The notes under the pieces were generated by a model. The model made no database searches. It was not told the origin of the DNA and worked only from the letters and a program-made list of their open reading frames with translations. From Sphingomonas sp. UNC305MFCol5.2 (GTDB lineage: Bacteria; Pseudomonadota; Alphaproteobacteria; Sphingomonadales; Sphingomonadaceae), in NCBI RefSeq assembly GCF_000712135.1, contig NZ_JOOE01000004.1, positions 2,501-66,500 on the forward strand: a stretch of DNA of 64,000 nucleotides, given 5' to 3'. Each line of letters opens with the position of its first letter. Within the stretch, counting starts at the first letter, position 1. The position numbers and the translations under genes are program-made. Below, one piece after another: positions 48,801-57,259 of the stretch.

Positions 48801-49987
48801 TTCGCCGCGGCCTCCATCGCCGGGGGCAATTTCACGATACCGGGCGGCGGCGGGATTTTCTCACTGAGCTTGACCGGCTGCGGTTTGGCAGTCTCGATCC
48901 CTGCGCCGAGCGCGAGACCGAGCGACAGCATCGGCACCTGATTGTCACCGGTGAGGTCCACCGCGTCTCCCCCGGTGCCGTCCCAGAAGATCGGCGGCAA
49001 GGTGCCTCCCAGCGCCTTGGCGAGCTCGGCGCCGCCCGGCATGGCGGGCGCGAAACCGGCGTGGCCATGCTTGTTGGCAGCGAGATGAACGTGGCGCGGA
49101 AGGGGATTATAGCCCTTGTCATCGAACGGCTGCCGATAGGCGATCACCATGATGTTGGCGGTGCCATGGCCAGCGAGTTCGTTACCGGTGACGGTGACAT
49201 TGTTCGCGGCCATGATCAGCACGCCGGTGCCGGTGGGGACAGTGGCGACGATATTGCCTTTGGGCGCGAAGTTGGGCGTGTCGTTGTCGACCACCTTGTT
49301 GCCGCTCACCGTCACCCAGCCCGCGCCACGTCGGGGCAGCGCCGGCAGGTCGAAGACGAGGATGCCGCCGGTATTGTGCGTGACGAGGTTGCCGGTCACA
49401 TCGGCGTGGCCGCTATTCTCGATCTCGATCCCCGCGACATTGTACATGGCGGTCGAGTTGCGGACGATAATCCGGTCGGATTGGCCGACATAGATGCCCG
49501 CGTCCGACGCACCCTTCACCGTGACGCGATCGATCAGCACATCGCTGCTCTCGACCGGATAGACGCCATAGGCGCCGTTGGTGGCCTTGGGCCCGCCGGT
49601 CCATTCGACACGGATGTCCTTGTAGAGGATCCGGTCGGCGCCCTTGGACTTGATCCCGTCGCCCTTGCTGTCCTCCACCGCGAAACCGCGCAGCACCACG
49701 TCGTCCGACGTGACGAGAAGTCCCTCGCCGGCGCCGAGCTGGCCCTTGAAGCTGAGGACGGTTTTATCGGGTCCGGCGCCGCGCACGGTGACGCGATCGA
49801 CATCGAGGCTGAGGCCGTCGGTGAGCTCGAAGCGGCCTGCGCCGATCCGCACAATGCTCCCTGGCTTCGCCTCGATCAGTGCGGCCTGCAACCGCTCCTG
49901 CGCATTTGCGCCGGCCTCCACGGTCACGGTCTGCGCCGCCGCCGGACTGGCGGCCAGCACGGCCGCGAGCGTCCAGTATCGCTTCAT
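48797..49987 (-). CDS. Exported parallel beta-helix protein, partner of the diheme protein
   Basis: A 396-residue protein with a signal peptide ending in SPAAAQ and a right-handed beta-helix made of repeated turns (DRVTVRGAG, DDVVLRGFAVED, DVLIDRVTVKGASDAG, DRIIVRNSTAMYN, HADVTGNLVTHNTGG). It is the usual partner of the SO2930-type diheme protein. Such folds often bind or cleave polysaccharides, but no lyase residues can be claimed here. GGGAGAG precedes the ATG. The C terminus is proline-rich (SEKIPPPPGIVKLPP). Confidence 0.88.
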   Translation of the reverse strand: MKRYWTLAAVLAASPAAAQTVTVEAGANAQERLQAALIEAKPGSIVRIGAGRFELTDGLSLDVDRVTVRGAGPDKTVLSFKGQLGAGEGLLVTSDDVVLRGFAVEDSKGDGIKSKGADRILYKDIRVEWTGGPKATNGAYGVYPVESSDVLIDRVTVKGASDAGIYVGQSDRIIVRNSTAMYNVAGIEIENSGHADVTGNLVTHNTGGILVFDLPALPRRGAGWVTVSGNKVVDNDTPNFAPKGNIVATVPTGTGVLIMAANNVTVTGNELAGHGTANIMVIAYRQPFDDKGYNPLPRHVHLAANKHGHAGFAPAMPGGAELAKALGGTLPPIFWDGTGGDAVDLTGDNQVPMLSLGLALGAGIETAKPQPVKLSEKIPPPPGIVKLPPAMEAAAK

Positions 49988-50052
49988 CCTGCTCTCCCAT
50001 CTTTATTTTTGGGCATGATAATCAGAGCGAAGTGAATTGACACCCTTGTTAA

Positions 50053-50415
50053 TTAGCCGGGTTCGGCGGCGTGGCAGACGAACTCGACCAGCCGTCCGTC
50101 GGGATCGCGGAGATAGCCGGCGTAGTAATTCGGGTGGATATGCGGGGCGAGCGCCGGCGCTCGATCCAGCGTCAGCCCGGCGGCGCGGCCCTTGTCGTAG
50201 ATCCGGTCCACCGTCGCGCGATCAGGCGCGGCAAAGGCGAAATGCACGTCCGACGGCGTGCCTTCGACGAGGAACAGGTCGAGCGCGCTGTCGTTGCCGA
50301 AGCCCTTGGCGTCGCCATCGACCTTCTGGGTGTAACCGAGCGGGCCGAGCGCCTTGGCATAGAAGGACAGGCTTTCGGCCATGCGCGACGTGCGGATTTC
50401 GATATGGTCGATCAT
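50053..50415 (-). CDS. VOC (glyoxalase-like) family protein
   Basis: A 120-residue protein of the vicinal-oxygen-chelate fold: MIDHIEIRTSRMAESLSFY at the start and AGYLRDPDGRLVEFVCH at the end. Candidate metal ligands are the His near the start (DHIEI) and Glu in LVEFV. The substrate is unknown. AAGGAGC precedes the ATG at 50415. It is divergent from an AsnC-type regulator, which may control it. Confidence 0.87.
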   Translation of the reverse strand: MIDHIEIRTSRMAESLSFYAKALGPLGYTQKVDGDAKGFGNDSALDLFLVEGTPSDVHFAFAAPDRATVDRIYDKGRAAGLTLDRAPALAPHIHPNYYAGYLRDPDGRLVEFVCHAAEPG

Positions 50416-50460
50416 CGGGAGCTCCTTGAATAATATGCGAACAGATAAGGGTGCCCGCTC

Positions 50461-50504
50461 GGTGGATTCCCGCGAAATGAATATCCACATGGCGGATTCC
50501 CGCG
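50461..50504. promoter_or_regulatory. Direct repeat in the VOC/AsnC intergenic region
   Basis: GGTGGATTCCCGCG (50461-50474) recurs as GGCGGATTCCCGCG (50491-50504) with a 30-base period, about three helical turns. GTGGAT at 50462-50467 also has an inverted partner ATCCAC at 50483-50488. In-phase sites suit cooperative binding by an Lrp/AsnC-type protein. The role is inferred. Confidence 0.45.
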
Positions 50505-50528
50505 CAGATTGGCGCTAGAGTGACGGCG

Positions 50529-51008
50529 ATGGCCCGATCCGACCTCGACGCGTTCGACCGCAAGCTCCTCACCCTCGTCCAGCGCGACGCGGGACGCACC
50601 GCGGATGCGCTCGCCGAGGAGGTCGGGCTCTCGCCGTCTTCCGTGTTGCGCCGACTGAAGCGGTTGCGGGACGACGGCGTCATCGTCGCGACCGCTGCGG
50701 TGGTCGACCCGCTGAAGGTGGGCAAGCCGAACTTCTTCCTCGCCGCGCTCGAGATCGAACGCGAGCGGCCCGAGTTGATTGCGCGACTGCGCCAATGGCT
50801 TGCAGCCGAGCCGTGGATCCAGCAGGTCTATTATGTTACCGGCACCGCCGATTTTGTGTTGGTGGTGGTCGCACCCGATGTCGGTGCGTACGACGCGCTG
50901 ATGAGCCGGCTGATGGGCGACAATCCCAACGTCCGCCGTTTCACCACCAATGTCGCGCTCGGAGTGGGCAAGCGCAGCCTGTTCGTGCCCATCGACTCGG
51001 CGGATTAA
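50529..51008 (+). CDS. Lrp/AsnC-family transcriptional regulator
   Basis: A 159-residue regulator. The N-terminal winged HTH reads LDAFDRKLLTLVQRDAGRTADALAEEVGLSPSSVLRRLKRL, and the C-terminal RAM domain (FVLVVVAPDVGAYDALM...TTNVALG) binds amino acids and mediates oligomerisation. An upstream in-frame GTG at 50520 is an alternative start. It is divergent from the VOC gene and likely autoregulated through the intergenic direct repeat. Confidence 0.93.
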   Translation: MARSDLDAFDRKLLTLVQRDAGRTADALAEEVGLSPSSVLRRLKRLRDDGVIVATAAVVDPLKVGKPNFFLAALEIERERPELIARLRQWLAAEPWIQQVYYVTGTADFVLVVVAPDVGAYDALMSRLMGDNPNVRRFTTNVALGVGKRSLFVPIDSAD

Positions 51009-51142
51009 GGCTATTTGCGTGACCCGGTCGAACCAATCCCTGCCGCCGCTGAGTCGCGCTTGCTCATGACCGACGAGGCGCAAGGCGCATTGTATTTTGG
51101 CGGCATGGACGCCGTTCGTCGCGCGCGATAAGCAGCCGAGCC

Positions 51143-52357
51143 ATGGGTTGGGCTCTTCCACGCGATGTGAACTGGCGCGTGGCTTCGCTGTGGATCGCGC
51201 TGGTCTTCACCATCGGCGCTGGCTGGCTGTTCAAGGGACATTGCCTGCCCGGCGGCTGGACCGATGCCGAGCAATACACCACCGGCTGCTACAATGACGT
51301 GATGCCCTTTTGGCACGGGCGCGAAGTGGCCGAGGGCAAGATTCCCTATTTCCAGACCCGGATGGAATATCCGGTGCTCACCGGTGCGCAGATCTGGGTC
51401 GAGGGCGCGACGACGCGCCTGCTGTTCGGCCATCGCGCGCGCGACGGCCATTTTCTCGGCGTGGTGACGATTGCCAACGGGCTGCTCGCCGCGCTGGTGT
51501 TGTGGCTGTTGCTGCGCGCGGGAATGGACGAGAATCGCCTCTGGGGCTGGGCGCTGGCGCCACCCTTGATCCTCTATGTCGGGCATAATTGGGATATGGC
51601 CGCGGCGGCACTCGCGGTGGCGGCGCTGCTGCTCGCGCGTGAAGGGCGGCTGGTGCCCGCGGCGGCGGCGGCGGGACTCGGCACCGCTGCCAAGCTGTTT
51701 CCGGTGCTCGCGCTGCCATTGATCGGACTCGGCGCATTGTTCGGCGACGCCCGTCCCTGGCGCGAGCGGCTGCTCCGCGCGGCGGCGCTGTCGGCCGCGG
51801 CGATCGGGGCGTGGGGATTGGTCAATCTGCCGGTCGCCTGGTTCGCACCCGAGAACTGGAGCGAATTCTATCGCTTCTCGCAGGAACGCCAGGGCACCGC
51901 GGCCGCGAGCTGGGAGATCTTCTCCAACATGGGCTGGTGGTTCACCTGGATCGAGGACCGCAATCGCTATGCCGCAATTGCCTTCGTTCTGGGTACGACG
52001 CTGATCGTCGCACTCAGCTGGCGCCAGCACCGTACGCACCTCTGGGTGTTGTTCACGCCGGTGCTCGCCTGGTTCATGCTGACCAACAAAGTCTATTCGC
52101 CGCAGTTCGACCTCTGGCTCTATCCGCTGCTGCTGATGACCGCGCCGCGATTATGGCCGGTGGGCCTGTTCGTGCTGGGGGATCTGGGCACCTATTTCGC
52201 CGAATTCTGGTGGTTCGCCGGGATGGAGCATGGCTGGCCGGCGACGAGCTATATCCATATTGCACTGGCTGCGGGCTTCCGCGCCGTGGCGATGCTGTGG
52301 ATCATCGGCGAGTGCGTGCTGCGCGATCCGCCGGAATGGCTGCTGCGTAGGGGCTGA
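51143..52357 (+). CDS. GT87-family (DUF2029) membrane glycosyltransferase-like protein
   Basis: A 404-residue polytopic membrane protein with about ten helices. The loop after helix 1 (CYNDVMPFWHGREVAEGKIPYFQTRMEYPVL) holds acidic residues and the EYPxL motif found in polyprenol-phosphate-mannose-dependent GT-C enzymes of family 87. Later segments WDMAAAALAVAALLL and GTAAKLFPVLALP are also typical. It would transfer a sugar from a polyprenol donor in the periplasm; acceptor unknown. It stands alone. Confidence 0.82.
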   Translation: MGWALPRDVNWRVASLWIALVFTIGAGWLFKGHCLPGGWTDAEQYTTGCYNDVMPFWHGREVAEGKIPYFQTRMEYPVLTGAQIWVEGATTRLLFGHRARDGHFLGVVTIANGLLAALVLWLLLRAGMDENRLWGWALAPPLILYVGHNWDMAAAALAVAALLLAREGRLVPAAAAAGLGTAAKLFPVLALPLIGLGALFGDARPWRERLLRAAALSAAAIGAWGLVNLPVAWFAPENWSEFYRFSQERQGTAAASWEIFSNMGWWFTWIEDRNRYAAIAFVLGTTLIVALSWRQHRTHLWVLFTPVLAWFMLTNKVYSPQFDLWLYPLLLMTAPRLWPVGLFVLGDLGTYFAEFWWFAGMEHGWPATSYIHIALAAGFRAVAMLWIIGECVLRDPPEWLLRRG

Positions 52358-52362
52358 GCCGC

Positions 52363-52773
52363 TCAGGGCAGCGGCAGGTTGGATGCTTCCTGCTGGCGCG
52401 CCCGTGTCTCGGCGCGCGCGCGGGTGGCCTGACGCACGAAGCAGCCGGTGGAGCCGCCGGGGCCCACCGTCGAGCAACTGCCGACGCCGCCCGTCCGGCC
52501 CGTGTCCAGCGCGTCCTGCGAACGCACTGCCCAGCTCTCGCTGATCTGCGGGCGGACGGACTGATCCCGCAGCGATTGGGGGATACGGAAGCGCTCGCTC
52601 TCATCGAGCCGCTGGCAGACGACGATTTCCTCGCCATTGTCGTTGGTTGGGCATTTGTCGTCGCCATAGATGAGCAGGACGCCGTTCTGCGCGGCATTTT
52701 GCGCCTGTGCGGCCGGTACCAGCAAGGGCGCTGCGGCAAGCCCCGCCACGATCACGATCCGCTTGAGCATCAT
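52363..52773 (-). CDS. Exported protein with EIVVCxR...RFRIP signature
   Basis: A 136-residue protein with a signal peptide ending in PAAQAQ and unknown function. The segment DKCPTNDNGEEIVVCQRLDESERFRIP matches, in layout, the DEIVVCG...RYRLP region of the protein at 23862-24224. A Gly/Ser-rich part with two further cysteines (GSCSTVGPGGSTGCF) and a charged C terminus follow. It appears to belong to a sphingomonad-specific exported family. Confidence 0.75.
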   Translation of the reverse strand: MMLKRIVIVAGLAAAPLLVPAAQAQNAAQNGVLLIYGDDKCPTNDNGEEIVVCQRLDESERFRIPQSLRDQSVRPQISESWAVRSQDALDTGRTGGVGSCSTVGPGGSTGCFVRQATRARAETRARQQEASNLPLP

Positions 52774-52821
52774 GCTGTCTCCTCGCGCCTGTCCTGGCGC
52801 CTCAACGCTTAACCGGGCCTG

Positions 52822-53355
52822 TCATATCCGTTTCGATACTGCAATGGCCGCCCGGCACCCCATCCGGATCAACCCCGAGAGAAGCGGATAGGCCACCGCA
52901 TTCTCCGCGCCCGAGGCGATCGCAGTGTCGCGATGCTCGATTTCCTCTTCGCGAAACCGGGCGACGGCATCGCGCAGCTCGGTATCGCCGCTGCCGAGCT
53001 CGGCTAGCTGACGCTGGTAATGCAGGTCGATCTCGGTTTCGATCGCCGCGGTACAGGCCATTGCGGCGGACGGACCGATCGCCGCGGTGACTGCGCCCAA
53101 TGCGAAGCCGGCCACGTTCCAGAAAGGCTGAAGCGCGGTCGGCCGCACGCCGCGCCGCGCGATCATCGCGTCGAAAAATGCGCGGTGGCGCTCTTCCTGA
53201 TTGGCCATGCCGTTGATCATGCGCGCCATCGGCGTGCGATCGCCCATCACGGCGAGTTGTCCGGCATAGATGCGCGTCGCGCCATATTCGCCGGCCTGAT
53301 CGACGCGGACCATCGCGTCATGGCCTTCGCGGCGATCGCCCGGCTTCCAGCTCAT
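52822..53355 (-). CDS. coq7: Demethoxyubiquinone hydroxylase
   Basis: A 177-residue diiron enzyme of ubiquinone synthesis with a ferritin-like four-helix bundle. Ligand-bearing helices are visible as VDQAGEYGATRIYAGQ, NQEERHRAFFD, AIETEIDLHYQRQ and REEEIEHRDTA, giving the two E-x2-H sets. The ATG at 53355 overlaps the dsbB stop as ATGA, so the pair is coupled; this links quinone supply with the quinone-reducing DsbB. Confidence 0.95.
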   Translation of the reverse strand: MSWKPGDRREGHDAMVRVDQAGEYGATRIYAGQLAVMGDRTPMARMINGMANQEERHRAFFDAMIARRGVRPTALQPFWNVAGFALGAVTAAIGPSAAMACTAAIETEIDLHYQRQLAELGSGDTELRDAVARFREEEIEHRDTAIASGAENAVAYPLLSGLIRMGCRAAIAVSKRI

Positions 53356-53834
53356 CGCCGCGCCTTTCGCGGCGCCAGCGCGAAGATCGTCACGGCTCCC
53401 CCCAGCGACAGGATCGCGTTGAAGCCCGCGAGGCTGATTCCGAAGAGCGTCCACTGCGGTACGTCACAACGCACGAGTGGGCGGCGAAGTGCTTGATTGA
53501 GGATATCCATCGCATCGCCATGGCCGACGGGAGCGGTGCAGGCGGTGATCCCCTGCCACCAATGATATTCGACTCCGGCATGGAACACGCCGATCGCGCC
53601 GCTGACTGCGATCAGCAACGCGGCGAACAGCACGAACAGCATCTGCACCGGCCGCGGCAGCGGCGCGAACGCGAGCAATGCGACCCCGACCGCCGCATAA
53701 TGCGGCCAGCGCTGCCAGTGGCACATCTCGCACGGCACGAGCCCGAACAATTGCGATCCCCACGCTCCGGCGAGCAATGCGGCCGGCAGGAGGAGCGCGA
53801 TCAGCCGCGCGGTCCGGAGCCCGTCCCTGCGCAC
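53352..53834 (-). CDS. dsbB: Disulfide bond formation protein B
   Basis: A 160-residue membrane protein with four helices that reoxidises DsbA using ubiquinone. The first periplasmic Cys pair is C35-x2-C38 in PCEMCHWQRWPH, where the arginine contacts quinone, and the second pair is C99 and C123 in the long loop. It follows the S41 protease gene by three bases and precedes coq7. Confidence 0.93.
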   Translation of the reverse strand: MRRDGLRTARLIALLLPAALLAGAWGSQLFGLVPCEMCHWQRWPHYAAVGVALLAFAPLPRPVQMLFVLFAALLIAVSGAIGVFHAGVEYHWWQGITACTAPVGHGDAMDILNQALRRPLVRCDVPQWTLFGISLAGFNAILSLGGAVTIFALAPRKARR

Positions 53835-53837
53835 GCC

Positions 53838-55172
53838 TCAGCGGCCCTTGACTGCGACCTGGGGCTTGCCGCCCGAGCGGGCAATCGTCTGCAGTGCATA
53901 ATGGAGCTGGAAGTCGTCGATGCCCTGTTTCTTGAGCTGCTCGGCGGTCTGGGCGAAGCGCGGATCGGTGCGGGCATCGTCCTCGAGCGTCGCGTCGTCG
54001 ACCTTCTCGGCGTTGATCAAATGCTTCCGGAGATCGGCCTCGCGGATCACCGTGCGATCCTTGTAATCGGGATCGGAGATCTGCGGCACGAGCAGATCGG
54101 GCTTGATCCCGCCTTCTTGCACCGAATGGCCCGAAGGCGTGAAATAGCGTGCGGTGGTGAGCCTGAGCGCGGCGCGCTGGCCCATCGGCAGGATCGTCTG
54201 TACCGATCCCTTGCCGAAGCTGCGCACACCCATCACGAGGCCGCGATGATGATCCTGCAGCGCGCCTGCGACGATTTCGGAAGCCGAAGCGGTGCCCGAA
54301 TCGACCAGCACGATCACCGGCAACCCCTTGGCGAGATCGCCGGGGACCATCGATTCGGCGTAATAACGCTCGATGTCGTTCTTCTCGCGGCCGCGCTGCG
54401 AGACGATCTCGCCATGGCCGAGGAACACATCGGAAACCGCGATCGCCTCGCTCAGCAGCCCGCCGCCATTCTCGCGAAGGTCGACGACATAGCCCAGCGG
54501 CTTGTGGCCGAGCTGCTTGTCGATGCCCTGGATCGCCTTGATCGTGTCGGCGCCGGTCTGTGCCGTGAAGGTGTTGATGTTGATGTAGCCGACGCCGTTC
54601 TTGACCTCCCACTTCACTGGCTTCTGCACGATGATCTCGCGCACGAGGCTGAACTGGAGCGGCTTGTCGGCGCCCGGGCGGACGACCGTCAGGTTGATCT
54701 TGGTGCCCGGCTGGCCGCGCATCTGCTCGATCGCCTCGTCGAGGCTGCCGCCAACGATGAACTTGCCGTCGAGATGCGTGATGAAATCGCCCGACTTGAT
54801 TCCCGCGCGGGCCGCCGGTGTGTCTTCCGTGGGCGCGATCACCTTCACCGCGCCGTCTTCCTGCGTCACGGTGAGGCCCAGCCCGCCGTAATTGCCGTCG
54901 GTCTGGATCTTGAGATTGTCGAAATCGAGCCCGTCGGCGTAGGAGGAATGTGGGTCGAGCGCGGCGAGCATGCCCTGGATCGCGCCCTTGATCAGCGTCT
55001 GGTCGTCGACCTTCTCGACATAGTTCGCCTTCACCTGATTGAAGACTTCCATGAAGGTGTCGAGCTCGCGGTAGCTGTTGGTATCGACACCCGCCATTGC
55101 GCCCGAGGCGACGGGGACGAGCGCGAGCGCGCTGACTGCGGCGGTGACCTGGAGAAGCGGACGAAGCATCAT
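53838..55172 (-). CDS. S41 C-terminal processing protease (CtpA-like)
   Basis: A 444-residue periplasmic serine protease. After a signal peptide (MMLRPLLQVTAAVSALALVPVASG) come the N-terminal helical region LDPHSSYAD, a PDZ domain (GNYGGLGLTVTQEDG...AGIKSGDFI), and the catalytic core with DSGTASASEIVAGAL (Ser) and GVRSFGKGSVQ (Lys). It would trim periplasmic proteins, possibly murein hydrolases given the EnvC-like gene just upstream. The ATG at 55172 puts the signal peptide at the N terminus; a GTG at 55199 is also in frame. Confidence 0.94.
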   Translation of the reverse strand: MMLRPLLQVTAAVSALALVPVASGAMAGVDTNSYRELDTFMEVFNQVKANYVEKVDDQTLIKGAIQGMLAALDPHSSYADGLDFDNLKIQTDGNYGGLGLTVTQEDGAVKVIAPTEDTPAARAGIKSGDFITHLDGKFIVGGSLDEAIEQMRGQPGTKINLTVVRPGADKPLQFSLVREIIVQKPVKWEVKNGVGYININTFTAQTGADTIKAIQGIDKQLGHKPLGYVVDLRENGGGLLSEAIAVSDVFLGHGEIVSQRGREKNDIERYYAESMVPGDLAKGLPVIVLVDSGTASASEIVAGALQDHHRGLVMGVRSFGKGSVQTILPMGQRAALRLTTARYFTPSGHSVQEGGIKPDLLVPQISDPDYKDRTVIREADLRKHLINAEKVDDATLEDDARTDPRFAQTAEQLKKQGIDDFQLHYALQTIARSGGKPQVAVKGR

Positions 55173-55234
55173 ACGACTTTCGACAAAAACGACTTGCACA
55201 ATCTAGTGCAGGATAACGGCATTTACACGGCCTG

Positions 55235-56407
55235 TCAGTCGAGCAATTGCGTGAGATCCATGGGCTGGCCGCGACGGCGCAACTCGATCGTGATTCGGGG
55301 ATCGCCCCCGCCGGGCGCTCGCCCGATCAGCTGGCCTTGCGAAACCCGATCACCGACCCGCACCGCCAGCCCGCCGAGCCCCGCGACCAACGAGGTCCAG
55401 CCATTGCCGTGATCGATGATGATCACGCCGCGATAGCCGCGGAAAAGCCCGGCATAGACGATGCGTCCGGCGGCAGGGGCGATCGCGCGGGCGTTGGGCA
55501 GAGTGGCCAGCGTGAGGCCGCGCGCGCGGACGCCGGTGGTGGAGAGCTCGCCAAGGCCCGTGACGAGTTGTCCGGCCACGGGCAGGCGATAGGCGGCGAC
55601 ATGCTTGACGGCGGCTGGCGCGGCTTCGGTATCGGGCCGCGGCAGCGGGCCGGAAAGAGCGAGCAATTCCCCTTGTATCTGGTCGGCCTCGCCTTGCGAC
55701 TCCATCTGGTCGACGATCTCGCGCGCACGTTCGCCGAGCGCGAGCGCCCGGTCCGATTCGACCAGCGCACTACGCCCCAATTCCTGTGAGCGCGCGCGAT
55801 GCTCGGCCTCGAGCCGCACGAGTCCGATGCGTTCATCCTCCAGTCGCGCCCGGCTTTCGCGCAGCGCGCGCACCGCGGTCCCGGCATTGGCGCGGAGTTG
55901 CTGGACGCGGGCGAGCTCGGCGCGCACCTCGGCAGTGCGCCGCTCGACGACGGGCATGGTGGTGCCCAGCACGGCGCGGACATGGACCATGTCTTCGGTC
56001 GATCCGGGCTGGATGAGCCCGAGCACCGCAGGGCGGCGCGCCATCGATTGCAGCGCGGCGATCAACCGAACCACCGGGCCCTGCCGCTCGGCGACCTGGC
56101 TGCGCTGCGCCGCAAGCAGCCGATCGACGATCGCGATACGCGCCTCGGCGGCAATGATGTCGGCCTCGGCCGCCTTGATGCGTTCGGCGGCGGCGGCTTC
56201 CTGCGCGCGGGCCTGTATGGCCTGATCACGCTCGTTGGCGGCTGCATTCTCCAATGCCTGTGCGCGGGCCTGCGCGGCATCGGACGCCGTCTTCGCCGAT
56301 TGCAGCCGCTTTTGCTGCTCGCGCAACTGCTGCGCGTCCGCCATGCTTCCTGCGGCGAGCATCGCCAGCAATGCCATAGCGGTGGCGGTGCTCCGCGCGG
56401 GTCCCAT
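55235..56407 (-). CDS. EnvC-like murein hydrolase activator with degenerate LytM domain
   Basis: A 390-residue exported protein. A signal peptide (ending in ADAQ) leads into long coiled coils (about 25-110 and 150-235) and a C-terminal M23/LytM domain. The fold is recognisable (AIAPAAGRIVYAG, GYRGVIIIDHGNGWTSLVAGL, GDRVSQGQLIG), but the zinc ligands are lost: H-x-G-x-D is replaced by ARGLTLAT and the final H-x-H by RITIE. Like E. coli EnvC it should be a non-catalytic activator of amidases at the septum. It lies four bases from rlmH. Confidence 0.9.
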   Translation of the reverse strand: MGPARSTATAMALLAMLAAGSMADAQQLREQQKRLQSAKTASDAAQARAQALENAAANERDQAIQARAQEAAAAERIKAAEADIIAAEARIAIVDRLLAAQRSQVAERQGPVVRLIAALQSMARRPAVLGLIQPGSTEDMVHVRAVLGTTMPVVERRTAEVRAELARVQQLRANAGTAVRALRESRARLEDERIGLVRLEAEHRARSQELGRSALVESDRALALGERAREIVDQMESQGEADQIQGELLALSGPLPRPDTEAAPAAVKHVAAYRLPVAGQLVTGLGELSTTGVRARGLTLATLPNARAIAPAAGRIVYAGLFRGYRGVIIIDHGNGWTSLVAGLGGLAVRVGDRVSQGQLIGRAPGGGDPRITIELRRRGQPMDLTQLLD

Positions 56408-56410
56408 GGC

Positions 56411-56833
56411 TCACCCTTCGCGGTGATAGGGATGATTGGCAAGGATCGACGTGGCGCGCCACAATTGCTCGGCGAGCATCGCGCGCGCCATCAGATGCGG
56501 CCAGGTCGCCCGCCCGAACGAGACCAGCAGGTCGGCCTGCGCGCGCTGGGCATCGTCGAAACCGTCTGCCGCGCCGATCAGGAACCGCGTCTCGCGCACG
56601 CCGTCGTCGCGCCAGCGCCCCAGCTTCTCGGCGAGCAGACGCGAAGGAAGGTTCTCCCCGGTCTCATCGAGCATGACGATCCGCGTGCCCGGCGCCTGTT
56701 CGGGCATCTTGCCGCCGGCGTCGGGAAGTTCGGTGATCTTTGTCGGCCAGGCGACGCGCTTCAGATAGCGCTCGACCAGCTCGGCCTCGGGCCCGCGCCC
56801 GATGCGCCCGCGCGCGACGATGTGGAGCAGCAT
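56411..56833 (-). CDS. rlmH: 23S rRNA (pseudouridine1915-N3)-methyltransferase
   Basis: A 140-residue SPOUT enzyme that methylates pseudouridine 1915 on assembled ribosomes. The knot region reads VMLDETGENLPSRLLAEKL and FLIGAADGF (most relatives have GG instead of AA), and the C terminus carries EQLWRATSILANHPYHR. It follows rsfS, the usual pairing. Confidence 0.95.
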   Translation of the reverse strand: MLLHIVARGRIGRGPEAELVERYLKRVAWPTKITELPDAGGKMPEQAPGTRIVMLDETGENLPSRLLAEKLGRWRDDGVRETRFLIGAADGFDDAQRAQADLLVSFGRATWPHLMARAMLAEQLWRATSILANHPYHREG

Positions 56834-56869
56834 CAGCCCTCCGTCGCGGTGCGGGCCTCTAACTGCAAA

Positions 56870-57250
56870 CTACGCCTGCCCTGCGTTTTCCCCGAACGAC
56901 CACATCCGCTCGAGATTGTAGAAGGTGCGCACTTCGGGGCGGAACAGGTGGACGATCACGTCGCCTGCGTCGATCAGCACCCAGTCCGCGGTGGGCAGGC
57001 CCTCGACACGCGGGCTCCGGCCGAACTCGGCCTTGATCTTCTCGGCGAGCTTGGTCGCCATCGACGCTACCTGGCGCGTCGAGCGCCCGGAGGCGACGAC
57101 CATATAGTCGGCGATGCTGCTCTTGCCGGCGAGCGGGATCGAGACGGTTTCGACCGCCTGATCGTCGTCGAGCGAAGTCATCACGAGTGCATGCAGTGCC
57201 TCGACGCCATCGGCACCGGGGACGCGCTGCACATTGGGGGAAGTGGCCAA
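56870..57250 (-). CDS. rsfS: Ribosomal silencing factor RsfS
   Basis: A 126-residue protein that binds L14 and blocks subunit joining in starvation. Signatures are SIADYMVVASGRSTRQVASMA, GLPTADWVLIDAGDVIVHLFRPEVRTFYNLERMW. The start is TTG with GAGGAA upstream. It lies nine bases after nadD, the standard neighbour. Confidence 0.94.
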   Translation of the reverse strand: MATSPNVQRVPGADGVEALHALVMTSLDDDQAVETVSIPLAGKSSIADYMVVASGRSTRQVASMATKLAEKIKAEFGRSPRVEGLPTADWVLIDAGDVIVHLFRPEVRTFYNLERMWSFGENAGQA

Positions 57251-57259
57251 GTTAGTTCC

